From: Anastrepha obliqua
Lineage: Eukaryota > Arthropoda > Insecta > Diptera > Tephritidae
Assembly: GCF_027943255.1 (NCBI RefSeq)
Contig: NC_072895.1
Coordinates: 74,216,001 to 74,280,000 of the forward strand
DNA length: 64,000 nt
Direction: 5' to 3'
The position numbers and the translations under genes are program-made. The stretch's first letter is position 1, and each line of letters starts with the position of its first letter. Positions 32,756 through 45,118 of the stretch are shown in pieces. Below the pieces are notes generated by a model. It was not told the DNA's origin, searched no databases, and saw nothing but the letters and a program-made list of their open reading frames with translations.

Positions 32756-33418
32756 AATACGTTCACATATAAGCAGATGAGCTACTTTTTCGCGCTTAAC
32801 TCAAAATCCGTAATTAAAAAGCGCGATTTCCCATACAAAATTTTTCTCCCAAAATCTGAGACTATAAAATAATCCTAGATAATAATCATACTTTTAGACA
32901 TACAACCCTGTGTTTTCTGTTTTATCGATAATTATTATTACGAATGTGAAGAGAAACATCAAAATAAAAACTAAATGAAATGGACGCCGGCAAAGAAAAC
33001 AGATTTGTAGACATAAATCTAGTTAAATGTTTGTTAAATATTATTAATTATGCATTCATATTACAGAAAAAACCGTGTGTCCACAAACGTTTCGTCGTCT
33101 TATTACTTATTATAAAATGTAATATCGAATTTCGCAACCTCAGTAAACGTCGGATACGGATTTCCGCCAACTGTTTATTATTAGCAGCCAATTTCGCCAT
33201 TAAATTAGCTATTCCTTCTCCTTGTCTTTTCTTCATTTCGTTAGTAATAATTAAAGATACCAAAAACACCGAAATATTCCATCAAAATAGTTTCTATGAA
33301 AAACAATCTCTCAAAGCAGTATTGACAGTTGTTTGTCAATTTTGTAGGTAATCTGCCATATGTGAACGGATAGATTAATTTTGTTTATTTATAGGTGATT
33401 AATGCATTTGTGAAGGTA
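32756..33418 (+). mobile_element. MITE family A-C, copy C
   Basis: About 660 bp with left end ATACGTTCACATATAAGCAG and a diverged right end (GCATTTGTGAAGGTA). A 123-codon frame (32980-33351) opens with ATG GAC GCC GGC AAA GAA, but homologous frames in copies A and B are broken, so I do not treat it as a gene. It is arranged in tandem with copy B, 140 bp apart. Confidence 0.75.
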
Positions 33419-34531
33419 TTATTAATTTAATTGATTTTAAAAATAATTTCAACTTTGGTTTATTATCACGCGATTTGGCATTACCTTCGATTTACTTATC
33501 GATAACTTTGCTATGAAAGCGAAAATGAATACATGCCTGATATACCCGGTATCAATACATTTCTCTGTTGGCCGTTTTCGTTTAAAACTCCAACACCAAT
33601 GGGCCGAGTAGTGCTTATGCTGATTCTGGAGAAATATTATGTTTTCATCACTATCTCCTTTCGGTTGCAGTTTTTGATAATACGGGAAAAAGTGATAAAA
33701 GTGAAATGTTTTTGGGCAATTAGAGTATAATTTTGAATGAAAGTGGAACCAATGCAGCTCAAAACGGTTGTGCTGGAAGAAATCTGTTAATTTGGATGTG
33801 AAAAATCGTGGGATGTAAGCTAAAAGTGCTAAACAGGGAATTTTGCCAACCGGAGGGTGGATTTTCACATCTCTACTTTTCTCTTTGATTGCTTAGGCTT
33901 TTTTGTTTGAAAGTTCGTTGATTGAGTTTTTTGTGTGAAAAAGTTAAGGGAAAGCCAAAACGCATATAAAGTGATTTGAAAAATGTTAAATGTGCTAACT
34001 CAAATAATTAATTTAATAATCTTAATATTCCTCGATTAAATTTTATAGAGAAAGTAGTTGTTGGCAAAATGTGTAATGAAAGGATTCGTGGCATTTATAA
34101 GTGAATCATATGCGGTGCTGCTAAAGAAAAAAGTGAAATAAAATCTAATAAAAATAATTAAAATAATCAACGAATAGGGAATTAAAATTACAAATCCAGT
34201 CAGTTTCCGCCGCAGATGCGTTGGTGCAGTTCATTAAAAGTTTGGAAGTTGGAAACATAAAGCGGCTGCACAAAAGAAAACGGCTGCCAGGCAAAAACGT
34301 CCACTCGAAGGCAGCAATATCTGGCAGTGGAAGGGCGCAGAAAGCCACTAGCCTGACTAGCAACTGCTGCTGCGTGAATGATATCGCCAACAACGACAAG
34401 CCCTTCTCGCTGCCGCTCTGCCACCTACTCTTTAAGTATCCGGTAAATCCTGTTTTCCTGGAGTGCATTGCTGCGCTCCAGTTGCGCTCCACTTGACTTT
34501 CGCCGCAAAAATTCTGCACAAATTGGGTAAA
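33419..34531 (+). other. Possible promoter and 5' UTR of a gene starting at 34532
   Basis: No repeat family is recognised from about 33700 on. Base composition rises from 34200, with runs such as GCGGCTGCACAAAAG. Long AAAGTG-type stretches resemble fly 5' UTRs. The transcription start cannot be placed. Confidence 0.3.
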
Positions 34532-34568
34532 ATGTCGACGCGTTCCCAGTTGACGAAGGATTTAAACG
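34532..34568 (+). CDS. Candidate first coding exon of an unidentified gene
   Basis: ATG in the context GTAAAATGTCG encodes MSTRSQLTKDLN and one base of a next codon, followed by an ideal donor (CG, then GTAAGT). The remaining exons are not visible within the next several kilobases and would lie beyond a long intron. A short first coding exon with a strong donor is common in fly genes, but the exon is too short to name a family. Confidence 0.35.
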
Positions 34569-35745
34569 GTAAGTAAGCCTTTAACTTGGTGCATACTTAT
34601 TTATTCTGCGTGTATGAAACAATTTATGTTGCTAATTCAAAACATCCAAATTACTCACTTTTCTTGAGACTGCCTAATGCGAGTGTGGGTGTGTTCGTGA
34701 AAACTTTTTGTGTATGCTGCGCTCCCCCTTCCGCTCATGTGCTCCCAATAAAAATATCCTCGTGTACTGTGCATCGGGCGTCTATGCTTTCTCGTTTTTG
34801 GTGTGTCCTCCGCACATATTCGTGTTTCGTTTCCTCTGCTTCCCTGCACACATCCCCATTCAGGTTTCATAATCTATAGAGCTAAATTTACTCACATTCT
34901 TAAAGCATTTTTATTTGTATACTTTTCTTTTTGTTTTAAACTGCACTTCATTTTCTTTATGCGTTGTGCTTCTGTTTCTTTCTTGATTTGTAAGATTATT
35001 TGTAATTTATTTCCTTCTGCGTTTGTTCTCATCCCTTTCCTCGGTAAACAAATTTCCATAAATCAAATAAAAAGCTCATCAAAACACGGAAGTATCCCCG
35101 ATAAGTGGACTGAGAAAAATTAAGATTTCTGGTTGAGTTACCAATTTCGAAATCGACAAAATAGCAAAAAATTAGGTTAATTGAAAGGGATACTTATTAA
35201 TTAACAAGTTTTATTTGCGTGGCGAATTTTAAATAGTATTTGGCCATTGTTTTCACGCCGCCCTCATAATTTTCAGACGTGGATTATTGGCACTAGTGGC
35301 AGGAAAAATTCTTAAATAATTTAATCCATTACGTGTAATAAATCCAATACGACATTTTAAATTTTCACATCATGTGATCTACGTTTTCGTAATTCAAGAA
35401 GCACTGTTCACAAATTATTAAAATTTATTTCTTAAATCAGTATTCTGTAAAAAGTGTTTCTGGAGCGCTACGCCACCTATGCGCTTTTCGGTGGTAATGA
35501 TCGCTTTTGGCTCAGTGGTTTTTAGGGTGAGCAAAGTTACAGTATTTCGATACAGTTAAACTTAGCAGCACCCATAAAATGCACTGATAGGCAGATATAG
35601 CGTCAATCACAACAATTTTTGTCAGCATAAAGATTTCTCATATCGTATCGTAGGACTGACAAATGTGGAAATAAGCAAAACGTAGTAACTGAATAAACAT
35701 TCTTTGTAAATGTTTGGGGAATGCTAATCTAATCTAAATCGAATC
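34569..35745. other. Unassigned sequence, possible intron
   Basis: No gene or repeat recognised. Frames at 34586-35123 lack motifs and read through pyrimidine-rich DNA. Confidence 0.4.
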
Positions 35746-35960
35746 TAATAGCGGTCGTCCCTCGGTGGGCAATGGCAAACCTCCGAGTGTATTTCTGCCA
35801 TGAAAAAACTCCTCATAAAAATATCTGCCGTTCGGAGTCGGCTTGAATCTGTAGGTCCCTCCATTTGTGGAACAACATTAAGACGCACGCCACATATAGG
35901 AGGAGAGGCTCGGCCAAACACCCAAAAAGGGTGTAGGCGCCAATTATATATATATATATA
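35746..35960 (+). mobile_element. SINE copy 5, head missing
   Basis: Starts at AGCGGTCGTCCCTCGG, so the tRNA-like head and linker are absent. The body is complete, with a TA-repeat tail that runs straight into the mariner at 35963. Confidence 0.85.
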
Positions 35961-35962
35961 TA

Positions 35963-36879
<917 letters not shown>

Positions 36880-37489
36880 TATATAACATAAACTTTTGAA
36901 ATTAATAACTTATCCTTTATATACATACATATCCAAACTGACTGCGACTAAGTATTACAACAATTTACCTGTAATACTTATTTCCTTCCTCCTCTGTACC
37001 AATCACATTAAATCAAAATCACAAACATAATTATCGTTCTCAGCATGTAATTTGAATCATAATTTCCATAGGTAAACGTAATAATTCTGAATTACAGATG
37101 TACATTTGCACATACATATATTTTTTTCAAATTAAAGCATTTGCTTTTGAAGCTATGCCGACTAACGCAGTGACATCGAAAAAGATTGAACAAAAAAATC
37201 TCTTTTTTTTTACTGTTAAAATTTTAAATGCCCCTACTTTCGGTGCATTAAATGACGGAATAGGGCAGGGTCAATATACGAGTGAAAAACCTATTCAAAG
37301 TGCAGTAACAATAAAAAATAAGGAAGGCTAAATTCGGTCCGTTTCGAAGTTGTATCATACAATGGCTCACAACATACTTCGTGTGCTCAGCAAAACTTTT
37401 TATAACAAAAGATAGACAACCAGGGATAATATTAAAATAGCATAGTCGGCCAAATATTACTTATTCTGATCAAGTTTATTAAAAAGTTA
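36880..37489. other. Spacer
   Basis: AT-rich, microsatellite-like near 37090-37130. No gene. Confidence 0.4.
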
Positions 37490-37900
37490 AAGAAAAACTT
37501 CACTAATAAAGTTTGCAGATACACAGTTGTAACTAATATTTAGCTGCATTTCCCAATTTTTTATTACGGCAGCACAACGACGGGGCATTGTCGCTGCTTC
37601 GGAATCGTCAGCCACAATTTCCCAAAATTGTTGATTGTTACTTCGTTTGGCATTCTCTCTCTCTTTTTAAGTCCACCACAGATTTTTTATAGAATTGAGG
37701 TCGGGAGGAGAAGCTGGCCATTCCATAACATCAATTTTATTTGCACGAAATCACGCCTTGGTCTGCCGAGTTGTGTGTTTAGGATGATTATCCTGCTGGT
37801 TATTGGCATTTTCTCTTTGCAATAGGGCAAAATAACATTCTGGGTTCTAGGTTTAGCTGATTTTCGGGGCCAGGTGAACGTCTATCATATTGTCGTGAAC
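37490..37900 (-). pseudogene. Tc1-like transposase C-terminal relic
   Basis: The minus strand reads QQDNHPKHTTRQTK (second catalytic Asp, near 37800), then EWPASPPDLNSIKNLWW (about 37700; the glutamate of the DDE triad is replaced by lysine in IKNLW), then a C-terminal helix. A stop sits in the middle. No terminal repeats were found. Confidence 0.7.
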
Positions 37901-38907
37901 CCGTGCAGCCCTTTACTTTTAAAGAGAATAAATATACCACAAACAAAATACACCGTAAAACGACTTCACAGGTACCGCGTGCGACACTAACCTCCTATTC
38001 CCGTGCCCCATTAAAGCTAGTCATTAATTAACCCTTCATCTCGATACAGCTTGTTTTTTGGGTCTATCATTAGATGGGATGGACGATGACGACCGGTGAC
38101 TTCACCGCGCTTAGCAGGGATTGGGATACTGCTACAACTATAACAACCAAACTACCTGGGACAAAGAGTAATAGGTCTACCAAGATTCATTGAATTATAG
38201 ACCATTTTTTATATAATAAATTTTTACATGCATACATACATATATGTATATATGAGTATAGAGATCCTTAAGTATGATATAAGAGAATTAGAAAAAATAT
38301 ACAAAGTATACGTACATATCATACATAAGTAATTAAATCCGAGCAAATAAGCAGGCAGTGAGGAAATGTGGCAAGGGCCGTCTAACAGAAAGAGGTATAA
38401 CAAATTAAATATGCATATGTACATATATGTATGTATGAACGTGTGAATATGGGCGAATCGCTCATGCATAAAAGTGTAAATCCCTACCGGAATGCATGCG
38501 CATCTGTATGTTATACGAATAAAAGCATGCATACATTTGTACATACATAGACCGAAATGTGGATAAATGCAGCTATATGGTATACGAAAACAGGTTGTTG
38601 ACATGTACATACATACAAAAAAATTAAAAATGTTGAGAAGGAAAATACACAACCAACGACAAAGTTAATACTGTTGGAACTGTTGCGAATGCTGCCCAGG
38701 AGTCGCCCTTTGTTGATACTTACTATATACATATATGTATGTATGTGTGTTGTGAGTACAATATGACTAATTGTGCGAATAACGTTTGTGGTTTAGAACG
38801 CGAAAAAATACCGCTAGAGTTTTAGGAAGGACATGAAGGAGAGTTTCATTCACCAGCGAATCTAAGCTAGTAGCGATAGAAACTAAAAAAATCATGGAAT
38901 ACCTTAA
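37901..38907. other. Unassigned sequence
   Basis: The part at 37910-38180 is less AT-rich and may be an old LTR or other repeat, but no paired copy is in the window. 38220-38760 is rich in TACA/TATG microsatellite runs. Confidence 0.35.
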
Positions 38908-39435
38908 CACTTTATCGACCGGTAGCCTATTTATAGGCTTTTCGATTGTCAGCGCTTATTGACCGGTAGCCTATTAATCGGCTTTTGGTTATCGACGGTT
39001 TTTGTCAGTGGGTTGCTCTTTTTATAACTACGCAGCGCCAACGTCGTTAATTATTTGCAGCTTTCCTCTCCAATTTTTTATCAATTATAATAGTTTTTTA
39101 CCGTTTCTAATGCATAAAGAAAGTGCAGATGAAAGGTTTTGCTTAGACGCTCAAATAACTACCAAAATACTTCAGAGCCTACAAAAAGAGCACCAAAATC
39201 AGATCATCCTCATTAAATAGATATTAAAAAATTAAATTACTGTTACCTTGAATTTATTTCATGAATGTAAGTGAAACAGGCAATAAATTGTATAAAACAA
39301 ATACAAAATAAAGTATAAATATCAATAAAATTCCATTACTTTAAAACAAAAGGAATAAGCACAACACAATGCATAGTGAAAATTTAGCCGGTACTTACTG
39401 AGTGGCAGCCTCAACCACAACCGGTCGATAAAGTG
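38908..39435 (+). mobile_element. piggyBac-like non-autonomous element
   Basis: Inverted ends CACTTTATCGACCGGT are flanked by TTAA at 38904-38907 and 39436-39439, the target duplication of piggyBac elements. The left subterminal unit (GACCGGTAGCCTATT) is repeated 43 bases further in. Its 528 bp hold only a short frame (39109-39218: MHKESADERFCLDAQI and on) of unknown origin. Confidence 0.75.
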
Positions 39436-39439
39436 TTAA

Positions 39440-40117
39440 TATAGGGATTTCCTAACTCCTCTGTCTTCATTTTCATACTTCTTTGTGCCTATATGTAGCT
39501 TTCCTAACTTTTTTAGAAGCCTTGCTTATGTTTTCAACGCAGTTTCTGCGAAAATAATTCATCATTAACTTTGCTAAGCCTTTAATTGAATTTTGTAACC
39601 CAAATACGCATGCTGACCGGAACATCCGCATGCACACGTGCAGATGTATGTGTATGTACATAATTCATTTGTCGCCAATTGCTGCAAACCTTGTTGAAAG
39701 CAGCAAGCATCTAGTCGTCACACTTCGTGGGCGAGCAATGTACTGTTTTCGTAATTGTTTGCATAATTGCAGGATGTGACGAGATGAAAATTTATCACAC
39801 CAATTTGTGTCTCTACCTGGCCGTATTGACTATCTGCCTGCTTGCAGAATATTGTTATCCTAGGTTAAGGAAACTAAAACCATCTGCATTTCCTGCACAA
39901 ATATTTATCCTTAAGTGATCTATGCAACTGCGGTTTTGTGAGGCACTTCCTCTCTTCTTTGTTGAAATTATGTTTATGTAGTCTTGGATTTCTTTTTCTC
40001 TTATTTTCACGAAAAGGTATTCTTGCTTCCGCTCAACCGGTCTTCAGTAAATATTCCCACAATAATTTGTTGTTGTGTACAATTGTGGTATGTTTGAGTT
40101 AAAAGATAAAAACCGAA
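39440..40117. other. Spacer
   Basis: No gene. The frame at 39727-39918 has a hydrophobic stretch but starts at a non-ATG or poor site, and no splice signals frame it. Confidence 0.35.
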
Positions 40118-41120
40118 TACGAAGTGGTTTCAAAAAATAAGGGGAATTTTCATTTTTCTCAAAATATATTTATTTATTCATCAATTTCTACTTTATCTCC
40201 TTCAAAGCAGTCCTTCTCAGATATAATACACTTGTGCCAGCGTTTTTTCCAATCCTCGAAGCAGTTCTGGTATGGTACTTTTTGGTAAGTTTTTATGGTT
40301 TTTATCTCCTTAATCGTCGCAAAACTCCGTCATTTCATGGGTCTCTTCAATCTTGGGGAACAGGAAAAAATCGCACGGGGCAAATCTGTTGAATACGGTG
40401 GCTTGGTCATGATAATGGTGTTGTTTTTGGCCAATAATCTCTCACAAGGAAAGATGAGTGAGCAGGTGCATTATAATGATGCAAAAGCCATGCATTTTTT
40501 CACAATTCCGGGCGTTTTTTTTCCGTATTGCTTCACGCCAACTGTGCATAACTTCAAGGTAATACTCCTTATTTACCGTACGACCTTGTGGTAAGAACTC
40601 CTGATGCATTACGCCATGGTAATCAAGGAAAACAGTGAGTAAAACCTTGACATTTGATCGAACTTGGCGTGCTTTTTTTTGGTTTTGGCTCTCCTGCACT
40701 CTTCCATTGGGTTGATTGAGCTTTGGCTTCGGTGTCATACCCATATACCAATGATACGTCACCAGTTATGACCCTTTTAAGCAAATCTGAATTATGGTTG
40801 ACGTCATTCAACAATTGCTGAGCGACGTTGTTTTTTGTCAAAATTCAGCAGTTTTGGAACGAACTTCGCTGCCACACGCTTCATACCCAAAATTTCCGAA
40901 AAGATTGCATGGTATGAGCCAACCGATATGCCGACATCCTCAGCAACTTCTCTAATTGTGATTCACCGGTTCTCCATAACAATTTTCTTCACTTTCTCAA
41001 CATTTTCATCGGTTGTTGCTGTGCTGAGAGCGTCGTTATTCACATCTTCTCGATCTTCTATGAAAAGCTTGTACAGGGGCCGACACTCGAAGTGCAACCA
41101 ATTAAAAAGGCCATACATTT
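40118..41120 (-). mobile_element. mariner (DD34D) element, degraded
   Basis: The minus strand encodes, in shifting frames, FIEDREDVNND and TDENVEKVKKIV (HTH, 41080-40940), GMKRVAAKFVPKLL, ITGDVSLVYGYDTEAKAQS (about 40760, where family members have GDESW; the Glu-Ser of the motif is altered), RSNVKVLLTVFLDYHGV, GRTVNKEYYLEVM and, near 40260-40180, a KCIISEKDCFEGDK-like tail. The second and third Asp region (40300-40440) is largely lost. It abuts a DD37D relic on its right. Confidence 0.75.
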
Positions 41121-41124
41121 AGTT

Positions 41125-41335
41125 TGAAAAATTACTTTTATTCAATTGAAAGTAAAAAATGTGTAAATAATACAAAATTATGAATCAATTTACTTCGATA
41201 TGACCACCTTTTACCTTAACTATGGCCTTCAGACGTTCCAGAAACGAATCGCAAGCTACCCGAATGTGGATTGCAGGTATTTTGGCCCCCTCGCGGACAA
41301 TGGCTTTTTCAGCGCCTCGAGACTTTTTTTTCGTC
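41125..41335 (-). pseudogene. DD37D (maT-like) transposase C-terminal relic
   Basis: The minus strand reads EALKKAIVREGAKIPAIHIR, then VACDSFLERLKAIVKVKGGH and a stop, closely matching the C-terminus of the DD37D element at 51324. Nothing upstream of it survives. Confidence 0.75.
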
Positions 41336-42370
41336 GGGACAGACTAGTAAGTGCAGACTTCAGACACAATTAAATCCATTGTACTGCACTCGGATTCCCT
41401 TTTTAATTTTCTATAAATCTACTCGACCTCCGAAGAAATCTGAGTAGATCTTGTGGTGCCAAGGAGCCAAGGTGGTTACTTCTTAACACATCAGAGCCAA
41501 AGACCTCAGATGCACATTCCCATGGCCTGTTTGCATTGATAATTCACAAAATATTAACACATTTCAATTTGCTTGTATGCACAAAAAGGGAATTCCCCTA
41601 AATTTGTGATATGAACATATTTTGCAAAAATTAAATTTGACAAAAAAAAATTTAAGCACTAAAAATTTTAAATCGTGCTAAATGGAATAAAATCGTGTAA
41701 AAAATTAAAAATATTTTATTTTCAAACCGTGTAAAAAAAGACCGTGTGAAAACAGAATTAGGTGTATACCATATATAATTTAGATAGAGTTCAATTCCAA
41801 CAAGGCATTGCTCCTTGTCACAAATCAGTGACTACGATGCGTTGGTTTAGATACAATAACGTTGTTTTGTGGGTTGGCCAGCACGGTTTCAAGATCTATA
41901 CCCCATAGTGGACATGTGGGCTATTTTAAAACTTAAGATAAATCATGGCCAAAGGATTGCTGCCTTATCAAAGCAAAAGGTGGACTATCAAATATTAAAG
42001 TTTTTATCACTAATTCCTTTTATTTGTACTGATTAATTAATAGAAGATCATTACTTTACTTTCTTAAATGAAAAATTCAGTAATTAATGGGGTGCGTAAT
42101 ACTTTAGCCAAGGCTGTAATCGTTTAGCAACTTTTCATTTCCCATAAAGAAATTTTTTGCTTTTCCTTTGCTGTTAAAATCAAATTGACACTAAAATTTT
42201 TCTAAACAAATTAAATTCTCGTTTCAAAAACTAAACAATAAATAAATAATTTATTGAAGAAAAAAAGTTTCAGTCTCAATTAAATTCGCGATTTTCTTGC
42301 ACCTGTATAACTCGTAATAATCGAAAACTAATAAAACAAAAATAAAAAAGGAAATTAAAAACTAATAATT
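41336..42370. other. Region upstream of the aquaporin gene
   Basis: No other gene. A terminal-repeat-like run (ACCGTGTGAAAACAGAATTA) at 41741-41760 has no partner nearby. The aquaporin promoter should be in the last few hundred bases, but no TATA box or initiator stands out. Confidence 0.35.
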
Positions 42371-42874
42371 ATGGCAATTAAATTTATGATACTGATGCGC
42401 TACCTAGGCGAATTCTGTGCTACAGCACTTTTGGTTTCGCTTAGTTGTCTGGGCTGTGCGGATGGTAGCGAGATGCCAAAATTGCAATATGGACTCGTCG
42501 TCATGATAATAATACATTGTTTCGGCTTCGTTTCTGGTGGGCATGCGAATCCATGCATCACCCTCGCCTGTTATATGATGCGATACATTTCGCTGCAAAT
42601 GGCTTTAATTTACATGGTCGCACAATTTCTTGGAGCTCTGACTGGTTTCTTTCTACTGACCGCCATGCTGCCCTCAGATTCTATTAATAATGATTTGTGT
42701 TTGGTGAAACCCAATGGTAACTTGTCGTGGGATCAAACTTTTGTCATAGAGTTAGTTTTGACTACAACATTAATCTTCGGTTGGTGCGCTCTTTGGGATG
42801 CGCGGAATTCATCTTATTTAGACTCGGTTTCACTGCGTATTGGATTCCTAGTGGCGGCCTGCTCGCTAGCTGGT
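42371..42874 (+). CDS. Aquaporin exon 1
   Basis: 168 codons from the ATG to the donor GTAAGT. Contains spans 1-5 and the first half-helix (NPC). Reading through the donor would end at a stop 44 bases later, so splicing is needed. Confidence 0.82.
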
Positions 42875-43136
42875 GTAAGTAGTGTGCCAATAATTTTTCG
42901 ATATATATTGCATACATAGGTAATTCTTTTATTTTTCGGCTACTGGCCTGCAGGGTCAATGGACTGGCGCTTCTATGAATCCGGCAATCGTCCTAGTGCC
43001 GGCAGCTTACCATCAGAAATTCGATGATACTTTAACCTTCATGGCTAGTCAATATTCGGCAGGAATTTTCGGACCAGTACTGTGGAAACTATTATTTTCG
43101 AAACGTAGCTTTTTTAATAGTAGTAAGCCCTGTTAG
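42371..43136 (+). CDS. Aquaporin of the insect entomoglyceroporin type (two exons)
   Basis: A membrane channel for water, glycerol or urea. Exon 1 (42371-42874) and exon 2 (42954-43136) join in phase 0 across a 79-bp intron (GTAAGT to CTGCAG), giving 228 residues. Six membrane spans are evident: about 10-28, 38-58, 76-98, 118-136, 148-166 and 196-215. The half-helices are HANPCITLA (NPC instead of NPA) and SMNPAIVLV (NPA kept, but the arginine that follows NPA in nearly all aquaporins is isoleucine). Counting back from the second NPA, the fifth-span histidine position is serine, as in insect Eglp glyceroporins, and the second-span aromatic is tyrosine. The run SLAGGQWTGASMNP resembles fly Eglps as I recall them. 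The start ATG is the first in the exon. It could be a functional glycerol channel or one with altered selectivity. Confidence 0.82.
42954..43136 (+). CDS. Aquaporin exon 2
   Basis: Acceptor TGGCCTGCAG; 60 codons and a TAG stop. Contains the second NPA half-helix and the sixth span (SQYSAGIFGPVLWKLLF), ending in a short serine/lysine tail. The cytoplasmic tail is shorter than in many aquaporins. Confidence 0.82.
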   Translation, partial: GQWTGASMNPAIVLVPAAYHQKFDDTLTFMASQYSAGIFGPVLWKLLFSKRSFFNSSKPC

Positions 43137-43369
43137 TCCATCCGTAATTGTAAATCCTTACGCTGGTACTATTAACTAAAGTAAAGCGTATGCAGATTTT
43201 GAGATAAATTTTTCGAGATAGTCTTAAATTGTTGGTGAACTTTTATAAACTTTTTTACATTTTTTAATGTTATTTTGGCTGCATGATAAATAACGAATGA
43301 AAAAATAAATTACGTAATAAAAGATATTTGCATTGTTATTGGTAGTTTTTGCTTTTTGAATCGGCTATA

Positions 43370-43785
43370 AAAAATAAAACGAATCAATATTTTTTCAAAC
43401 TTTTTTTTTATTTTGAAGATTGAACATTGTCATTAATGAATGAAAAATAATATCGTTCAAATGACTGCCATGACTGGCTTTACAGTAGGCCATTCGATCA
43501 ACCCAATTTTTAAGCACATTTTCGATTGTTTGGGCTCCAATTTCATGAATGGCAACTTCGATTTCGTGTTTTAAAGCATCAATCGTCTCTGGATGTTTCG
43601 CATAGCATTTGTTCTTAACGGCTCCCCACAAAAAATAGTCCAACGGGCTTAAATCACAGCTCCGAGGCGCCCAATTGATATCGGAATTTCGGCTGATTAT
43701 TCGGTTTTCAAAAACGGTAGCCAGAAGTTCGAGTGTAACTTTGGCAGTGTGACAAGTTGCACCGTCCTGTTGAAACCCGTTTTAG
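43370..43785 (-). pseudogene. DD41D transposase C-terminal half
   Basis: The minus strand encodes [17 protein letters not shown], then RSCDLSPLDYFLWGAVK (41 residues between the aspartates) and a C-terminus ending GSHLNDIIFHS. The 5' half and left terminal repeat are absent. One break just before QQDG marks the truncation. It lies 230 bp past the aquaporin stop. Confidence 0.8.
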
Positions 43786-45118
43786 TAGGAGCCCTGGTAT
43801 TTGTGTGAGGAATACATATACTGAAGAACGATTCGGTCTTTGTCCAAAAGCTTGGAACTGTTTTCTGTTTTATATTGTAACTGGTAAATAAGTAAAAAAT
43901 AAAGTATCTGGAGTACTCATAGAGTACGCTTTACTTTAGTTGAAATGATTCAATAATGTCGAAAAGAAAAAATTGCAGCCCAGCTCTTTGAAACGCAATC
44001 ACAGGTATAAAACAGCAGAAAACGTTCCCAAAAAAAGAAAGCGCGAGATACTACTAAAATGAAGTCACGCGAATTTCCTTCAACAGACGTCCTTGTTCTG
44101 ATTCAAATATTTTGTGTGCTCATATGCACATGCATATGCGTGTATGAATATGTATTTTCATGATGTTTGAGAGGTACCTATGTATGTGTGTATATTTACT
44201 TTTATTTGAGAAATCTCTTGAAAGGCTTGGTACGCAAGTTTACCAGGCAGTACTGTACCACCTAGAACTCTGACACCTCATATATTAAATCTTCTAATTA
44301 CTCTTTTAAAAATTCGATTTGACTTTAAGAGAAAATCAGCAAAAATGTAATCGCGAAAATATATTTAACAAAGCAAAGAGTCAGAAAAATTAGCTGAGGC
44401 GTTGATTTCCCAAAGACATCTAGCAAAAAAGGTTACAACCAACTGACGTTGGAAATGAACTTGATTTCTATAAACGCCTATGGAATTTTAAAATATCATA
44501 CTTAAAAAAATCTAAAGAAATTCAAATACAAATATAAAAAAAAAACAACAAAAATTAATGCATGCCATATATAACGCAAGGTACAGGCGCCGTAGATCAT
44601 GCTAAGATCAGCAAAGCAAATGCTGAGTGAATAAGGGGATTGTACAGCGGGATACCTACTTGCATACTTTATTTTCATATGTTTATACTTGTATATGTCT
44701 ACATATCTTATTCAAAATTTTTATATAGTATATAGGTATGTATAAAGGGAGAGTAATAATTACTAAAAAAAATTAAAAATGAAATTCGCACTGAATAATT
44801 TAATTTCAAAGCCTTCAGAATTTGCTCATATACTACATATGTATATTACATATGTTCCTTCTGTGGCCGTATGGCGGAATTTTGTTTTATTTTTTTGCAT
44901 CTACAAGTATTTGCATCCATAACCACATCGATGTCATTGAATGCGTGTAAGCATAGCTCAACCGCACAAAGGCCCCATGAATTAATGAGTCACATCACCG
45001 GTCTACAAGTTAAAAATGTATCTAAATAAAAAAAAATATAAATAATTATTGATAACAGTTTTCAAGCCAACCCATAAAATAAATATTTTCATGAACTCTA
45101 TACAAACAAACATACATA
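43786..45118. other. Intergenic sequence
   Basis: No gene. AT-rich with short TACA/TATG repeats; a few less AT-rich runs (44580-44660) carry no motif. Confidence 0.4.

Noticed and set aside
32980..33351. A 123-codon frame starting MDAGKE as a gene
   Set aside because: It lies wholly within the MITE copy C, and the equivalent frames in copies A and B are broken.
34145..34519. Frames on both strands upstream of 34532 as coding
   Set aside because: The plus-strand frame has no ATG and the minus-strand one is its shadow; UTR is the simpler reading.
38224..38760. Frames rich in Tyr, Cys, Ile and Thr around 38224-38760
   Set aside because: Produced by TACA/TATG microsatellite runs.
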